Shown here: in pieces, positions 5,904 through 14,736 of the stretch
How the letters are laid out: each line of letters starts with the position of its first letter
How positions within the stretch are numbered: position 1 is the stretch's first letter
Assembly: GCA_023391155.1 (NCBI GenBank)
Contig: JAEWBM010000065.1
Coordinates: forward strand, 1 to 24,808
Length of the DNA stretch: 24,808 bases
Source of the DNA: Acidobacteriota bacterium
Lineage (GTDB): Bacteria; Acidobacteriota; Blastocatellia; Pyrinomonadales; Pyrinomonadaceae
Direction of reading: 5' to 3'
Position numbers and translations under genes: made by a program
The notes under the pieces: generated by a model
The model's database searches: none
Told to the model about the DNA's origin: nothing
The model's input: only the letters and a program-made list of their open reading frames with translations

Positions 5904-8333
5904 ATGGAACTTTTATCCTCACTAAACCCGCAGCAATCCGAGGCCGTGCAAGCCACCGAGGGGCCGCTGCTTATCCTTGCCGGTGCCGGCTCGGGCAAAA
6001 CGCGCGTCATCACGGTCCGCATCGCTTATCTCATTTCAGAGAAACAGGTGCCGCCGCACAACATCCTCGCCGTGACCTTTACGAACAAGGCCGCCGGCGA
6101 AATGCGCGACCGCGTTAAAGAATTGCTTCGCGGAACCAAGCTAAATTCCGCACCGCTGATCTCTACGTTTCATAGCCTCTGCGTCCGGATTCTCCGTGCC
6201 GATATCGAATCGCTCGGCGCGGGCTACACGCGTGCCTTTACCATCTACGACACCGACGACTCACAAAAGGTGATCCGTGCCTGCATCAAAGACCTCGGCC
6301 TCGACGAAAAGCAGATCGTCCCCCGTGTCGTCCGCGGCGCCATCTCCGCCGCCAAGAACCGCGGCCAGGGCGTGACCGAGTTCGCCTCGCGAATCGAACA
6401 CACCGATGAAAAACGAGCCGCTACCGCTCAGGTTTTCCGGATGTACGAAGAGCGGCTGCAGCGTGCGAACGCACTCGATTTCGACGACCTGCTGATAAAG
6501 ACCGTCGATCTGCTTCGCGGCTCAGACGAGGTCCGCGAAAAATATAACGACCGTTACCGCTACATAATGGTCGACGAATATCAGGATACGAATCCGCTCC
6601 AGCTTTCGATGATAAAGCTGCTCACCCAAAAGCAGCAGAACATCTGCGTCGTCGGCGATGACGCTCAGAGCATTTACGGTTTTCGAATGGCCGACATCCG
6701 CAACATTCTTGAATTCGAGGACCAATACCCGACCGCAAAGGTCATCCTGCTCGAACAGAATTATCGTTCGACGCAGACGATCCTCGACGTTGCCGACGCC
6801 ATCATCGCCCACAACGTCAATCAGAAAAAGAAAAAGCTCTGGACCTCGAACCAGGGCGGCGAACGCATTTTTTATTACCAGGCGTCCGATGCCGACGGCG
6901 AGGGGCGCTTCGTCGCCGCCAAGATCGAGGAACATCTGCGGCGAAACCCCGAAGACAAGATCGCCGTTCTTTACCGCACCAACGCCCAGTCGCGCGTCTT
7001 TGAAGAAACGCTTCGCCGTTCACGCATCTCCTATAACATTGTCGGCGGTTTCTCGTTCTACGAGCGGCAAGAGGTAAAGGACATCATCGCTTACCTCAAA
7101 CTTGCTCTGAATCCGGCCGACGACATCGCACTGCTCCGAGTGATAAACACCCCCGCTCGCGGCATCGGCAAAACAACGCTCGACGAATTGCAATCACAGG
7201 CCCAGGGACTCGGCGGGTCCTTGTGGGAAGCTCTTTGCACCATCACCGACCGGGCTTGCGACCGTCCGGTCAATCTCACAAATCGGGCAAAGGACGCGCT
7301 GCGTTCCTTTAAGCGCGTCATCGAATCGCTCCAGCGGATCGCGGGCGAGGCTACTGCCGGCGAAAAGCGCGTTTCAGATGTCGTCATCGCCGCCATCGAC
7401 GACAGCGGCTATTCGTTTATGCTGCGGTCCGAGAATACCGACGAGGCCGAGACGCGGCTCGAGAACCTCGAGGAGCTCGTCAACGCTGCGGCCGAATATG
7501 ACCAGTCGTCGGATCTCACGCTCCGCGACTTTATCGATCACGCAGCGCTCACCGCCGATACCGACAAGTTCGACCGCAACGCGGACGTCACGCTGATGAC
7601 GGTCCATTCCGCCAAGGGGCTCGAGTTTCCCGTCGTCTTTCTCGTCGGATTGGAGGACGGCATTTTCCCGCATTCCCGCAGCATAAAGGATCCGAACGAG
7701 CTGGAAGAGGAACGGCGACTCGCCTACGTTGCCATTACCCGCGCCGAAAAGGTGCTCTATATAACGCACGCCATGCGCCGCCGCGTTTACGGTGAGGAAC
7801 TCGCTTCTGAACCGTCGCAGTTCCTGAACGAAATGCCGCTAGAGTTGATCGAGGATCTCTCGTACGGCTCCTCGTGGCTCTCATTCGCTCGCAGCTCAAC
7901 CACCCAGGAGAACAAACGGGCCATCGCCGCTCTCAGGGGCGAGGCACCTGCTGCTCCTTCAAAACCGAAAAGTACCTACACCGGCAAGACGTACAACAGT
8001 GCTGAGGCGGTGGCGGAGTTTTTCAACAAACGCGGCCTCGGCTCCAAAGCGGCCGAAACCGATACGCCCGGGGCATCGGAGCCCGCGACCCCTTCGGCCT
8101 ACGACCGGCTCAAGGCCGCAAGCTCGTCTGCCAAGCCGTCCGTGAAAAAGCCGGCACCGGCGGCGCCGTCGGGCGCATTGGTGCCCGGTTCTCACGTCCG
8201 CCATCAAAAATACGGCAAGGGCCTCGTACTCAGACGCGAGGGTAGCGGCGATAACGTTAAACTAACTGTAAGTTTCCCCGGTTTCGGACAAAAAAAGCTG
8301 ATCGAGAAGTACGCCAATCTCGAGGTGGTATAA
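5904..8333 (+). CDS. pcrA: ATP-dependent DNA helicase PcrA/UvrD
   Basis: 809 residues, within the range for PcrA/UvrD. This superfamily 1A 3'-5' helicase acts in nucleotide excision repair, replication restart and RecA removal. Visible motifs are the Q-motif LNPQQSEAV (7-15), Walker A AGAGSGKT (26-33), TFTNKAAGEM, Walker B VDEYQDTN (223-230), GDDAQSIYGFR, QNYRST, TVHSAKGLEFPVVFL and VAITRAEK. The last 50 residues (VRHQKYGKGLVL onward) form the Tudor-like domain that binds RNA polymerase in PcrA, preceded by a low-complexity Ala/Pro/Ser linker. No frameshift or missing motif is seen. It begins 9 nt after the isochorismatase stop and may be co-transcribed. Confidence 0.96.
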   Translation: MELLSSLNPQQSEAVQATEGPLLILAGAGSGKTRVITVRIAYLISEKQVPPHNILAVTFTNKAAGEMRDRVKELLRGTKLNSAPLISTFHSLCVRILRADIESLGAGYTRAFTIYDTDDSQKVIRACIKDLGLDEKQIVPRVVRGAISAAKNRGQGVTEFASRIEHTDEKRAATAQVFRMYEERLQRANALDFDDLLIKTVDLLRGSDEVREKYNDRYRYIMVDEYQDTNPLQLSMIKLLTQKQQNICVVGDDAQSIYGFRMADIRNILEFEDQYPTAKVILLEQNYRSTQTILDVADAIIAHNVNQKKKKLWTSNQGGERIFYYQASDADGEGRFVAAKIEEHLRRNPEDKIAVLYRTNAQSRVFEETLRRSRISYNIVGGFSFYERQEVKDIIAYLKLALNPADDIALLRVINTPARGIGKTTLDELQSQAQGLGGSLWEALCTITDRACDRPVNLTNRAKDALRSFKRVIESLQRIAGEATAGEKRVSDVVIAAIDDSGYSFMLRSENTDEAETRLENLEELVNAAAEYDQSSDLTLRDFIDHAALTADTDKFDRNADVTLMTVHSAKGLEFPVVFLVGLEDGIFPHSRSIKDPNELEEERRLAYVAITRAEKVLYITHAMRRRVYGEELASEPSQFLNEMPLELIEDLSYGSSWLSFARSSTTQENKRAIAALRGEAPAAPSKPKSTYTGKTYNSAEAVAEFFNKRGLGSKAAETDTPGASEPATPSAYDRLKAASSSAKPSVKKPAPAAPSGALVPGSHVRHQKYGKGLVLRREGSGDNVKLTVSFPGFGQKKLIEKYANLEVV

Positions 8334-8400
8334 AACTTGCACCATAAGCATTCCTGTAGAAAACTGTATTATTTTAGTTCAGGTAGCAGCAGGAGGACAT

Positions 8401-9342
8401 ATGGATAAGTTTCAGCATTCTGTTCGATCGATCTTTTTTCTTCCACTTATCGGACTCCTTTTATTCGCCGCGGGGTGCGGAACCGCCCCGACGGCCAACA
8501 CCAACGTGAATGCCAACACGGCATTGAACACAAACATAAACACTAATTCGAACGCCAACTCCAACGCGAATTTGGCATTGACCGTTCCGGAAGCTCAGGA
8601 ACCGAATCAATATCGGGCAACCGTGACAATGCGTATCGAGGCCACCGGTGACCAGAAGCGCGCCGCGCTCCCGACGCTCTCGGCCCAGGTCGCACGCAGC
8701 GGCGATGACCGCCAGATGGTATTCACGATGACCGCCGGCGGACGGGTGATCTTCTTAGATAAAGCGGGACAAAACTATTTAGTACTCCCGGAGCGAAACC
8801 AATATGCCGAACTCGACCAGGAATCGCTCGGCTTCCAGGTCCGTCGATTGTTGATGCCGGAACAGATAGTCGAACAGGTCGCTTCGGTACAGGGCGTTGA
8901 ACGCGTCGGCGAAGAGCAGATGAATGGCCGCACTGTCGTGAAATACCGATACGCCGCTGTGGCAAACACGCAATCACAAGCCGGACAGGTTGCGACTGAA
9001 TCGTTCCTGATCGTCGATAAGGAAACAGGTTTGCCGCTTCGGTCTGAGACGGTCTCACAGTCGCAGAGCGGAGGAAATGTTCAGGGGTTTCAAGGCGTTC
9101 GGATCATCACCGAGATCACTGAGATCCAGACCGAGGTGTCGCCCGATCTTTTCGCCCTCCCGACGAATATGCAAAAGATCGAATCCAACCAGGTTAGGGC
9201 ACAGGTGGACGCGCTATTTAATACCGTCGCCGGGATGCTGATGCAGTTTATGAATCAGCAGGGCAGCGGGCCGGCTCCGAGCCCGATGGCCAGCCCGACG
9301 ATGAGTCCGGCCGCCAACGCCGCCGCTTCGCCGGCAAACTAA
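8401..9342 (+). CDS. Outer-membrane-type lipoprotein with Asn/Thr-rich linker
   Basis: 313 residues. A signal peptide ends in the lipobox LFAAGC with Cys26 as the lipidation site. Residues about 30-58 are almost only Asn, Thr, Ala and Ser (TNVNANTALN and similar), a flexible tether often seen in Acidobacteriota lipoproteins. The following domain (about 65-260) alternates beta-strand-like segments (YRATVTMRIEATG, MVFTMTAGGRVIFLDKAG, YAELDQESLGF) and recalls the LolA/LppX-like half-barrel of lipoprotein-sorting proteins; this is a resemblance, not an assignment. The tail is Pro/Ser/Ala-rich. AGGAGG at 8391-8396 gives a strong ribosome site 4 nt before the ATG. It is followed after 10 nt by a membrane-anchored protein, likely the same operon. 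Confidence 0.8.
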   Translation: MDKFQHSVRSIFFLPLIGLLLFAAGCGTAPTANTNVNANTALNTNINTNSNANSNANLALTVPEAQEPNQYRATVTMRIEATGDQKRAALPTLSAQVARSGDDRQMVFTMTAGGRVIFLDKAGQNYLVLPERNQYAELDQESLGFQVRRLLMPEQIVEQVASVQGVERVGEEQMNGRTVVKYRYAAVANTQSQAGQVATESFLIVDKETGLPLRSETVSQSQSGGNVQGFQGVRIITEITEIQTEVSPDLFALPTNMQKIESNQVRAQVDALFNTVAGMLMQFMNQQGSGPAPSPMASPTMSPAANAAASPAN

Positions 9343-9352
9343 CGGAGGAACG

Positions 9353-10093
9353 ATGGGTAAATTTATCATCGGCCTTTTGGTGGGAGCCCTAATTGGCGGG
9401 GCTCTCGCCTTCTATTTTCTTTCGGGCGGCAACATCGGGTCACAGACTCCCGGCGAGCCGATCCGTCCGCCGGACCCGAACGGGATGGCGGCGGGAACCG
9501 CCGAGATCAACGTTCATCAGGAGTTCTTTAACGAGGCGCTCGGTACGATATTCCGCGATATGCAGCCGCCCGTTTTCCCGCTGGGCGAGGGCAACGGCCG
9601 CGACGGCGAGTGCCCGAGCAGCATCACTCTCTTGCCTGAGGGAAGCGGCGTTCAGACCGGCGTCGTGCTTGAGGGCGAAAGCCTTGCGGCACGTCTCGCG
9701 TTTTCCGGAAGCTATAGCTCGATGTTCGGATGTCTGCGCTTTACCGGCTGGGCACCGGCCAATCTCCAGCTTCGTTATGATCAGCCTTCGCAAACCGTCT
9801 TCGGCCAGTTGAACGTGGAAACGGTCAACCTCGACGGCGTTAACCCGGCGATGAGCGTGCTGCTTACACCGATAGTTCAATCGACACTCAATTCGCGTGT
9901 CAATCCGATCCCGATGATGAGCGGCCAACAACTCGGGCTGAACCTGCCGATCGCGGCTACGCAGAAGAATTTCGTCGCAAATGTCACTGACGTTCGTGCC
10001 GAAATAGCCGAAAGCGAACTCCGAATGTTCATCACATACGAGATGTCCGGAGGCGAGTGGACGGGCGATGCACAACCGCCCGCGGCACCGTAG
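9353..10093 (+). CDS. Membrane-anchored periplasmic protein, unknown function
   Basis: 246 residues. One Gly/Ala-rich N-terminal membrane segment (residues about 4-24, FIIGLLVGALIGGALAFYFL) acts as anchor or uncleaved signal. The rest is predicted outside the cytoplasm: a Pro-rich spacer, an amphipathic segment VHQEFFNEALGTIFRDM, two cysteines in the middle, and a pattern of long beta-strands plus a helix (LTPIVQSTLNSRVNPIPMM). That arrangement could suit a lipid-binding tubular fold, but I cannot assign a family. GGAGGA lies 5 nt before the ATG. It is placed directly after the lipoprotein and before another lipoprotein, suggesting a shared envelope role. Confidence 0.7.
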   Translation: MGKFIIGLLVGALIGGALAFYFLSGGNIGSQTPGEPIRPPDPNGMAAGTAEINVHQEFFNEALGTIFRDMQPPVFPLGEGNGRDGECPSSITLLPEGSGVQTGVVLEGESLAARLAFSGSYSSMFGCLRFTGWAPANLQLRYDQPSQTVFGQLNVETVNLDGVNPAMSVLLTPIVQSTLNSRVNPIPMMSGQQLGLNLPIAATQKNFVANVTDVRAEIAESELRMFITYEMSGGEWTGDAQPPAAP

Positions 10094-10146
10094 TTATGCA
10101 AACCGGGGTTGTGATTCTCGTCAAGTTGCAGGTAGACTGACACACG

Positions 10147-10542
10147 ATGAGAAACAAGATCACAACCCTATTTGCGATTTCACTTCTCCTATTTACTGTT
10201 CTGGGATGCGGCAGCCTTAATCCGCTTTCGGGTATCGGCAGCAGCGAATCGGACAAGACCGACGCCTCGAATCCTTCCGGTGAGACGCTCGGCGTCGACC
10301 GCGTCGGCATTGAAGAATGCGATGCTGTGATCGACGAACTTTCTGCACAGGCATCAAGTCCCGACGACGGCTATATCGTTAAAAGCATCAAGGGCTATTA
10401 CGTCGATAAGATCCGCGAGGCACTGAAAAAGAGCGTCGAAGAAAACAAAGGCGATCCCGAAAAGCTTCGGGCGGAATGCGTCAAATTCAAAGCGCAGCTC
10501 GACAAATATCGGGCTGAAGAAGCCGAAAAGCAGCAGCAATAA
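10147..10542 (+). CDS. Small lipoprotein with helical C-terminal half
   Basis: 131 residues. The signal peptide MRNKITTLFAISLLLF ends in the lipobox TVLGC (Cys21). A Ser/Gly-rich spacer follows, then a mostly helical, charged region from about residue 55 (IEECDAVIDELSAQ, then KIREALKKSVEENKGDPEKL and AQLDKYRAEEAEK) with two cysteines. I recognise no family. Its stop codon directly abuts the stop of the convergent gene at 10543 with no spacer, so no room is left for a separate terminator. Confidence 0.75.
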   Translation: MRNKITTLFAISLLLFTVLGCGSLNPLSGIGSSESDKTDASNPSGETLGVDRVGIEECDAVIDELSAQASSPDDGYIVKSIKGYYVDKIREALKKSVEENKGDPEKLRAECVKFKAQLDKYRAEEAEKQQQ

Positions 10543-13239
10543 TTACTGCTCCTCGGCCTCAAGTTCCTTCCGAACAGCCTCTGTCCAGGGGCTGTTCGGG
10601 TATTTAGTGGTAAGCACGCTGCCGACCTCTTTCCGAATGTCCCAGTCATTCCCGCAGCCGAACTTGTTCCACGCGGTCGCATCGAACGCGATCGCCAGCG
10701 ATTCCGGGACCCGCGGATCCGCCGGCGATCGCTTTGCCCAATCGAGTACGTAGTTGGCCAGATACCTCGGTGCATTCCCCACATCCGTCAATCGTGCCCG
10801 CTCGCTCTTCGACGCGGCAAGGTTCGACTGCGTCAGGAACGGCGGCCTCCGAATGGTCGCTATCTCGATCATCGATCCCGTGTCGCCGTCCCATGCGTAA
10901 TCGCTCGGCTCGCACCACCAATCCTGGTACTCATATCCGTTGCGGACAAACGGCGTCATCCGCCGGTCTTTTAATATAAGGTAGGTCGCTGCATCCTGTT
11001 TCGCCTGCCCCGGCGGTGCAGCCTGGTAAAACCGGATCGCCTCGGCCAGGTCCGGGAATCTCGCCGCCACGATCGGCGCAAATTCATTAGCGGCCGCGTC
11101 ATCGCCGAGCAGCAAGGACCGTGTGAATACAGCTAGGGCGAACCGCGATCTGAGGTGCTCCGGCAGCGAGGGCGACCGATAGGCATCTTTAAGCACGGTC
11201 AGCGGAAAGAAAAGATCGATGATGTTGATCGTGTGGTCGTCGAACATCTCTTGCCGCGCATACCCCACGACGTCTGCAAACTCCTCTTCGACCCCCGCCT
11301 CATATGCCTCACGGCCCTCCGTGTGGTACTCCGGGTTATAATAGCCTTTCTCCTGCTCCATCAGTTGCTCGACACTGCCGATCGATCCGCCGTATTCGAA
11401 GATGAAAGGCCGTCGCAGAGCAGAACGAAGATAGGTGTCCAGATCGCCGGCCGCTTTCTGCCTCAGTTCGCGAAAACGGTTCAGCGATGAGACAGGCATA
11501 TTGGGCCAATAGTTCTCGGCATCCGCGATCATCCGCAGTGCGTCGCTCGTCTTGTTCTGGTCGAGATAGACCCGTGCCGCATTGAAGGCGATCGTCAAAA
11601 AGGCCGGCGATGTGCGGCTGCTCCGTTCGGCCTCGGCCAGAACGTTGCCGATCTCGGGCGAACTGCCGTGGGCCTTTGAGATCGCGGTCATCAGCCAGAT
11701 CGGCCCCCCACCTTGCTTAAACCTGTCCAATGCGTAGCGGTACGCGGCCGGTTCCTCGAGCTGATACACGAAAAGCCAGTCGGTCAGCCCATTGTCCCGC
11801 AATATCGGCGGTATCGAAGCCAAAGAGCGGTCGAGATCGCCCCAATATCCACCCTGATAATCGTCATCCCGGTGTGTTGAAAACCGGTCTGCATAGGCAT
11901 TCTCCCGGGCCTCGATCACCTTCTTGCGCAGCTCATCGCTCAAAGGGCCTCCTACCGCGGCTTCCGCGGCGGCAAGTGCATCCGCATCCGTCGCATCGGC
12001 GTCGATCTCAAACGACCAGTTCTTGGAATAGTCAGGTGCGTACAGGTTGATCCTGAGCTTATCGGGCGAGGATGGCGTCCAACGGTCCTGCGTCGGCTCC
12101 TTGATACCACTAAGCTCTCTCATCCGCCTGACCTTTGACTGCAGAGGGTAGGGAAGTTTGGTGAGGTCAAAGTCCAGCGAAACGTCGGTGATCCCCTCCG
12201 AACGAAGCTCGGCCGCCAGCGACCGCCGCTCCGTATCTTCGAGCCCGGCCCGTTCGAATTTGTCCATCAGCCACGCAAAATCGATCACGTCCTGGCGAAA
12301 GTTCCGATTTCCGGCATTCGATGTCAGACTCACCGCAAGTTCATTAAGCCGTTCGGCAGGGTGAAGCCGATATTTGACCAACCCGAGCAGCTCATCGGCC
12401 GCACCGGCAAATCTCCCGCCCGAGTCGGATATCCTTTGAAGGATCTCTTCCGCCTCTCGATACAGACGTTCTGCCGAACCTCCGCGGCCCACGCTGGCTT
12501 GGCGGATCAACGTCCGCCCGACGAGATAATCGGCCGTCTCCTGCCACGGCGATGCAAAATCCAATGCGATCTCGCCAAAGCGTGCCCGTGCCTCTTCGTA
12601 ATCCATCGAATAGAACGCCGCCGCCCCGAGCTGATACGCCCGGTCTTTCTGCAGCCATTCCGGCATCCCGACATCTACCGGCAACGGCTTTGCTTTTCCG
12701 CTTGCACAGTTCGCAAACACGGTATCTTGGCCCCTGAGCCATTCGCGCACGTAGCGGTCGTCCGATCCATAAGAACCGGCCCGGGCCCCAAGAGTTTCCG
12801 TCGCTGTCTCGAACGCACTCACCGTGCAGTTAGGGAAGAGGTCGTAACCGCCGTATTCGCGTTCCGCGTAGATCTTCGGCGGTTGCTCCTCGTCCGCCGC
12901 AACCGTTCGCCTTGCATCGATCCACTTCTTGACGGCCTCGTCTACGTCGATGTTGCGAAAATCTTCCTTACGAAACTCGGCTTTCCAAACCTCGACCAGC
13001 GCCTTTTGTTCGTCGGCGGTGAAGCCTTCCCCCGTCACGTAGCGATGCGCTGCGAAGAGCACGGACCTGTGAAACTGCGGACGAATGATGCCGATATTCC
13101 CGGCCGCAAAATCCTCGTACGGAAATTCGGGGGAACTCCGGATCTGAAATACAGGGGACAATAATGCGGGGCCGCAGGGGATCGCGGTTGCAAAAAGGCA
13201 CGCAAAAATAAGAAATGCGGACAAACTTAGTCTTTTCAT
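10543..13239 (-). CDS. Large secreted protein with helical-repeat-like regions, unknown function
   Basis: 898 residues from the ATG at 13239; the GTG at 13275 would add 12 basic residues before the signal peptide and is rejected. The signal peptide is MKRLSLSAFLIFACLFATAIPC followed by GP. The cysteine at residue 22 could be lipidated, although IPC is not a good lipobox. The body is rich in helix-forming, Ala/Leu/Arg segments spaced like TPR or Sel1 solenoid repeats (YLVGRTLIRQA, AERLYREAEEILQRI, ALRMIADAENYWPN), with many Trp and Tyr. Several cysteines near the C-terminus (WWCEPSDYAWDG, FGCGNDWD) suggest disulfides. No catalytic motif is evident. It stands alone, convergent with the upstream lipoprotein gene and separated from frr by a terminator. 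Confidence 0.75.
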   Translation of the reverse strand: MKRLSLSAFLIFACLFATAIPCGPALLSPVFQIRSSPEFPYEDFAAGNIGIIRPQFHRSVLFAAHRYVTGEGFTADEQKALVEVWKAEFRKEDFRNIDVDEAVKKWIDARRTVAADEEQPPKIYAEREYGGYDLFPNCTVSAFETATETLGARAGSYGSDDRYVREWLRGQDTVFANCASGKAKPLPVDVGMPEWLQKDRAYQLGAAAFYSMDYEEARARFGEIALDFASPWQETADYLVGRTLIRQASVGRGGSAERLYREAEEILQRISDSGGRFAGAADELLGLVKYRLHPAERLNELAVSLTSNAGNRNFRQDVIDFAWLMDKFERAGLEDTERRSLAAELRSEGITDVSLDFDLTKLPYPLQSKVRRMRELSGIKEPTQDRWTPSSPDKLRINLYAPDYSKNWSFEIDADATDADALAAAEAAVGGPLSDELRKKVIEARENAYADRFSTHRDDDYQGGYWGDLDRSLASIPPILRDNGLTDWLFVYQLEEPAAYRYALDRFKQGGGPIWLMTAISKAHGSSPEIGNVLAEAERSSRTSPAFLTIAFNAARVYLDQNKTSDALRMIADAENYWPNMPVSSLNRFRELRQKAAGDLDTYLRSALRRPFIFEYGGSIGSVEQLMEQEKGYYNPEYHTEGREAYEAGVEEEFADVVGYARQEMFDDHTINIIDLFFPLTVLKDAYRSPSLPEHLRSRFALAVFTRSLLLGDDAAANEFAPIVAARFPDLAEAIRFYQAAPPGQAKQDAATYLILKDRRMTPFVRNGYEYQDWWCEPSDYAWDGDTGSMIEIATIRRPPFLTQSNLAASKSERARLTDVGNAPRYLANYVLDWAKRSPADPRVPESLAIAFDATAWNKFGCGNDWDIRKEVGSVLTTKYPNSPWTEAVRKELEAEEQ

Positions 13240-13304
13240 AAGGGGTCGAGGGCGGGAGCGGGCCGTCGCTAACACTATAAGCGAATTCCCCCGCCGGACA
13301 AAGC

Positions 13305-13335
13305 AAAACCCCGCCCGGCGCAGGCCGAACGGGGC
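13305..13335 (-). terminator. Intrinsic terminator after frr
   Basis: On the - strand CCCCG pairs with CGGGG and an inner CGGC pairs with GCCG around a CTGC loop, followed by TTTT. It lies 26 nt after the frr stop and would end the rplM-to-frr transcription cluster. Confidence 0.75.
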
Positions 13336-13360
13336 AGCAGGCTTTTAACGGCCGAGCGAG

Positions 13361-13921
13361 CTATACGCTCATTATCTCGGCTTCTTTATTCTTGGCAAGT
13401 TCGTCGATCTTGCCGATGTAGCTGTTCGTGAGCTTTTGCACTTCCTCCAGCCCAAACCTTTCCTCGTCTTCGGAGACCTCTTTGTCCTTGAGCATCTTCT
13501 TCAGCGAATCGTTCGACGAGTGCCGTACGTTCCGCACGGCGATCCGATGCTCCTCGGCGATCTCGTGCACCTGTTTTGCCAACTGCTTACGCCGCTCCTC
13601 ATTAAGCGGCGGTATCGGCAGCCGGATCATCTTGCCGTCGTTCGACGGATTGAGTCCCAGATTCGCCGAGATGATCGCCTTTTCAACGACATTGAGTTGC
13701 GAGATATCCCACGGCTGAACGGTAAGCATCTGCGGTTCGGGCACCGCCACCGATGCCATCTGGTTCAGCGGTGTCGGTGTGCCGTAATAATCAACCATGA
13801 CCGTGTCGAGCAAACCGACCGTGGCCCGGCCCGTACGTACGTTTCCCAGTTTTCGCTTGAAATCCTCAACTACCGAATCCATTTTCGGCCCGGTCTCTTT
13901 AACTACAGTATCAACGCTCAT
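13361..13921 (-). CDS. frr: Ribosome recycling factor
   Basis: 186 residues, the standard length. RRF splits post-termination ribosomes together with EF-G. Recognisable blocks are KRKLGNVRTGRA near residue 23, YYGTPTPLNQMASV, PWDISQLNVVEKAI and the RLPIPPLNEERRKQL segment in the hinge, with a C-terminal helix ending KIDELAKNKEAEIM. The ATG lies 9 nt after the pyrH stop, so the two are co-transcribed, the order found in many bacteria. A strong terminator follows. Confidence 0.97.
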   Translation of the reverse strand: MSVDTVVKETGPKMDSVVEDFKRKLGNVRTGRATVGLLDTVMVDYYGTPTPLNQMASVAVPEPQMLTVQPWDISQLNVVEKAIISANLGLNPSNDGKMIRLPIPPLNEERRKQLAKQVHEIAEEHRIAVRNVRHSSNDSLKKMLKDKEVSEDEERFGLEEVQKLTNSYIGKIDELAKNKEAEIMSV

Positions 13922-13930
13922 AATTAGATC

Positions 13931-14671
13931 TTATCCTGCCGATGTCGCCGTGTCTCCCACGGTCACCAGGGTGCCGACCGTCAGGTCGCCGCACACCGCC
14001 TTCATTATATTTCCCGGCTGGGTCATATTAAAGACCATTATCGGGAGGTTGTTGTCCATGCAAAGCGAGATCGCCGATGTATCCATTATCTTGAGCCGCT
14101 TTTCGAGCACCTCTTGATAGGTAATGCGGTCAAATTTCTCCGCTTCCAAAAACACCTGCGGATCCGCCGAATAGATGCCGTCCACCTTGGTCGCCTTAAA
14201 GATCACGTCGACGCCCAGCTCACACGCCCGCAAGGCCGCTGCCGAGTCGGTCGTAAAGTAGGGATTGCCCGTACCGGCGGCAAAGATCACGACGCGCTGC
14301 TTTTCAAGATGCCTGATCGCACGCCTGCGGATGAAGGGTTCGGCAAGCTGCGGGATGTCGATCGCCGACATCACCCGCGTATAAACGTTTAGCTTTTCGA
14401 GAGCGTCCTGCAGTACGACCGCATTCATCACGGTCGCCAGCATGCCGATATAATCGGCCGCGCCCCGGTCCATATTTCCCGCCGATTTCGATACGCCGCG
14501 AAAGATATTCCCGCCGCCGACCACAACGGCCACCTCGACGCCAAGGTCATGAACGGCCTTGATCTCGCGTGCAACCGCCTCCGCCACTTTTGTATCGATG
14601 CCGTAGGTCTCGCCGCCCATCAGGGCCTCGCCCGAGAGCTTTAGCAGGATCCGCTTATAAACCGGCTTCAT
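13931..14671 (-). CDS. pyrH: Uridylate kinase (UMP kinase)
   Basis: 246 residues from ATG 14671. Phosphorylates UMP to UDP in pyrimidine nucleotide synthesis; bacterial enzymes are hexamers of the amino-acid-kinase fold. Visible signatures are RILLKLSGEALMG at the N-terminus, VVVGGGNIFRG, DYIGMLATVMNA, GTGNPYFTTDSAAALRA and KATKVDGIYSADP. An ATG at 14680 would add three residues, but AAGGG at 14681-14685 directly abuts it, whereas it sits 9 nt from the ATG at 14671. It lies between tsf and frr, the conserved order. Confidence 0.96.
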   Translation of the reverse strand: MKPVYKRILLKLSGEALMGGETYGIDTKVAEAVAREIKAVHDLGVEVAVVVGGGNIFRGVSKSAGNMDRGAADYIGMLATVMNAVVLQDALEKLNVYTRVMSAIDIPQLAEPFIRRRAIRHLEKQRVVIFAAGTGNPYFTTDSAAALRACELGVDVIFKATKVDGIYSADPQVFLEAEKFDRITYQEVLEKRLKIMDTSAISLCMDNNLPIMVFNMTQPGNIMKAVCGDLTVGTLVTVGDTATSAG

Positions 14672-14694
14672 ATCGTTCATCCCTTAGCCTATAC

Positions 14695-14729
14695 GAAAAG
14701 GGCGGCGGAACATATATTCCAACCGCCCT
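14695..14729 (-). terminator. Terminator-like hairpin between tsf and pyrH
   Basis: On the - strand AGGGCGG and GGAA pair with TTCC and CCGCCCT around TATATG, followed by TTTT. It starts 8 nt after the tsf stop and ends 15-24 nt before pyrH. It may attenuate read-through and lower pyrH-frr expression relative to the ribosomal genes. Confidence 0.65.
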
Positions 14730-14736
14730 GTTCAAA

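Noticed and set aside
12361..13164. 267-codon open frame on the + strand
   Set aside because: Lies antisense to the 898-aa secreted protein, has no ribosome site, and reads as Arg/Pro/His-rich shadow sequence of a GC-rich gene.
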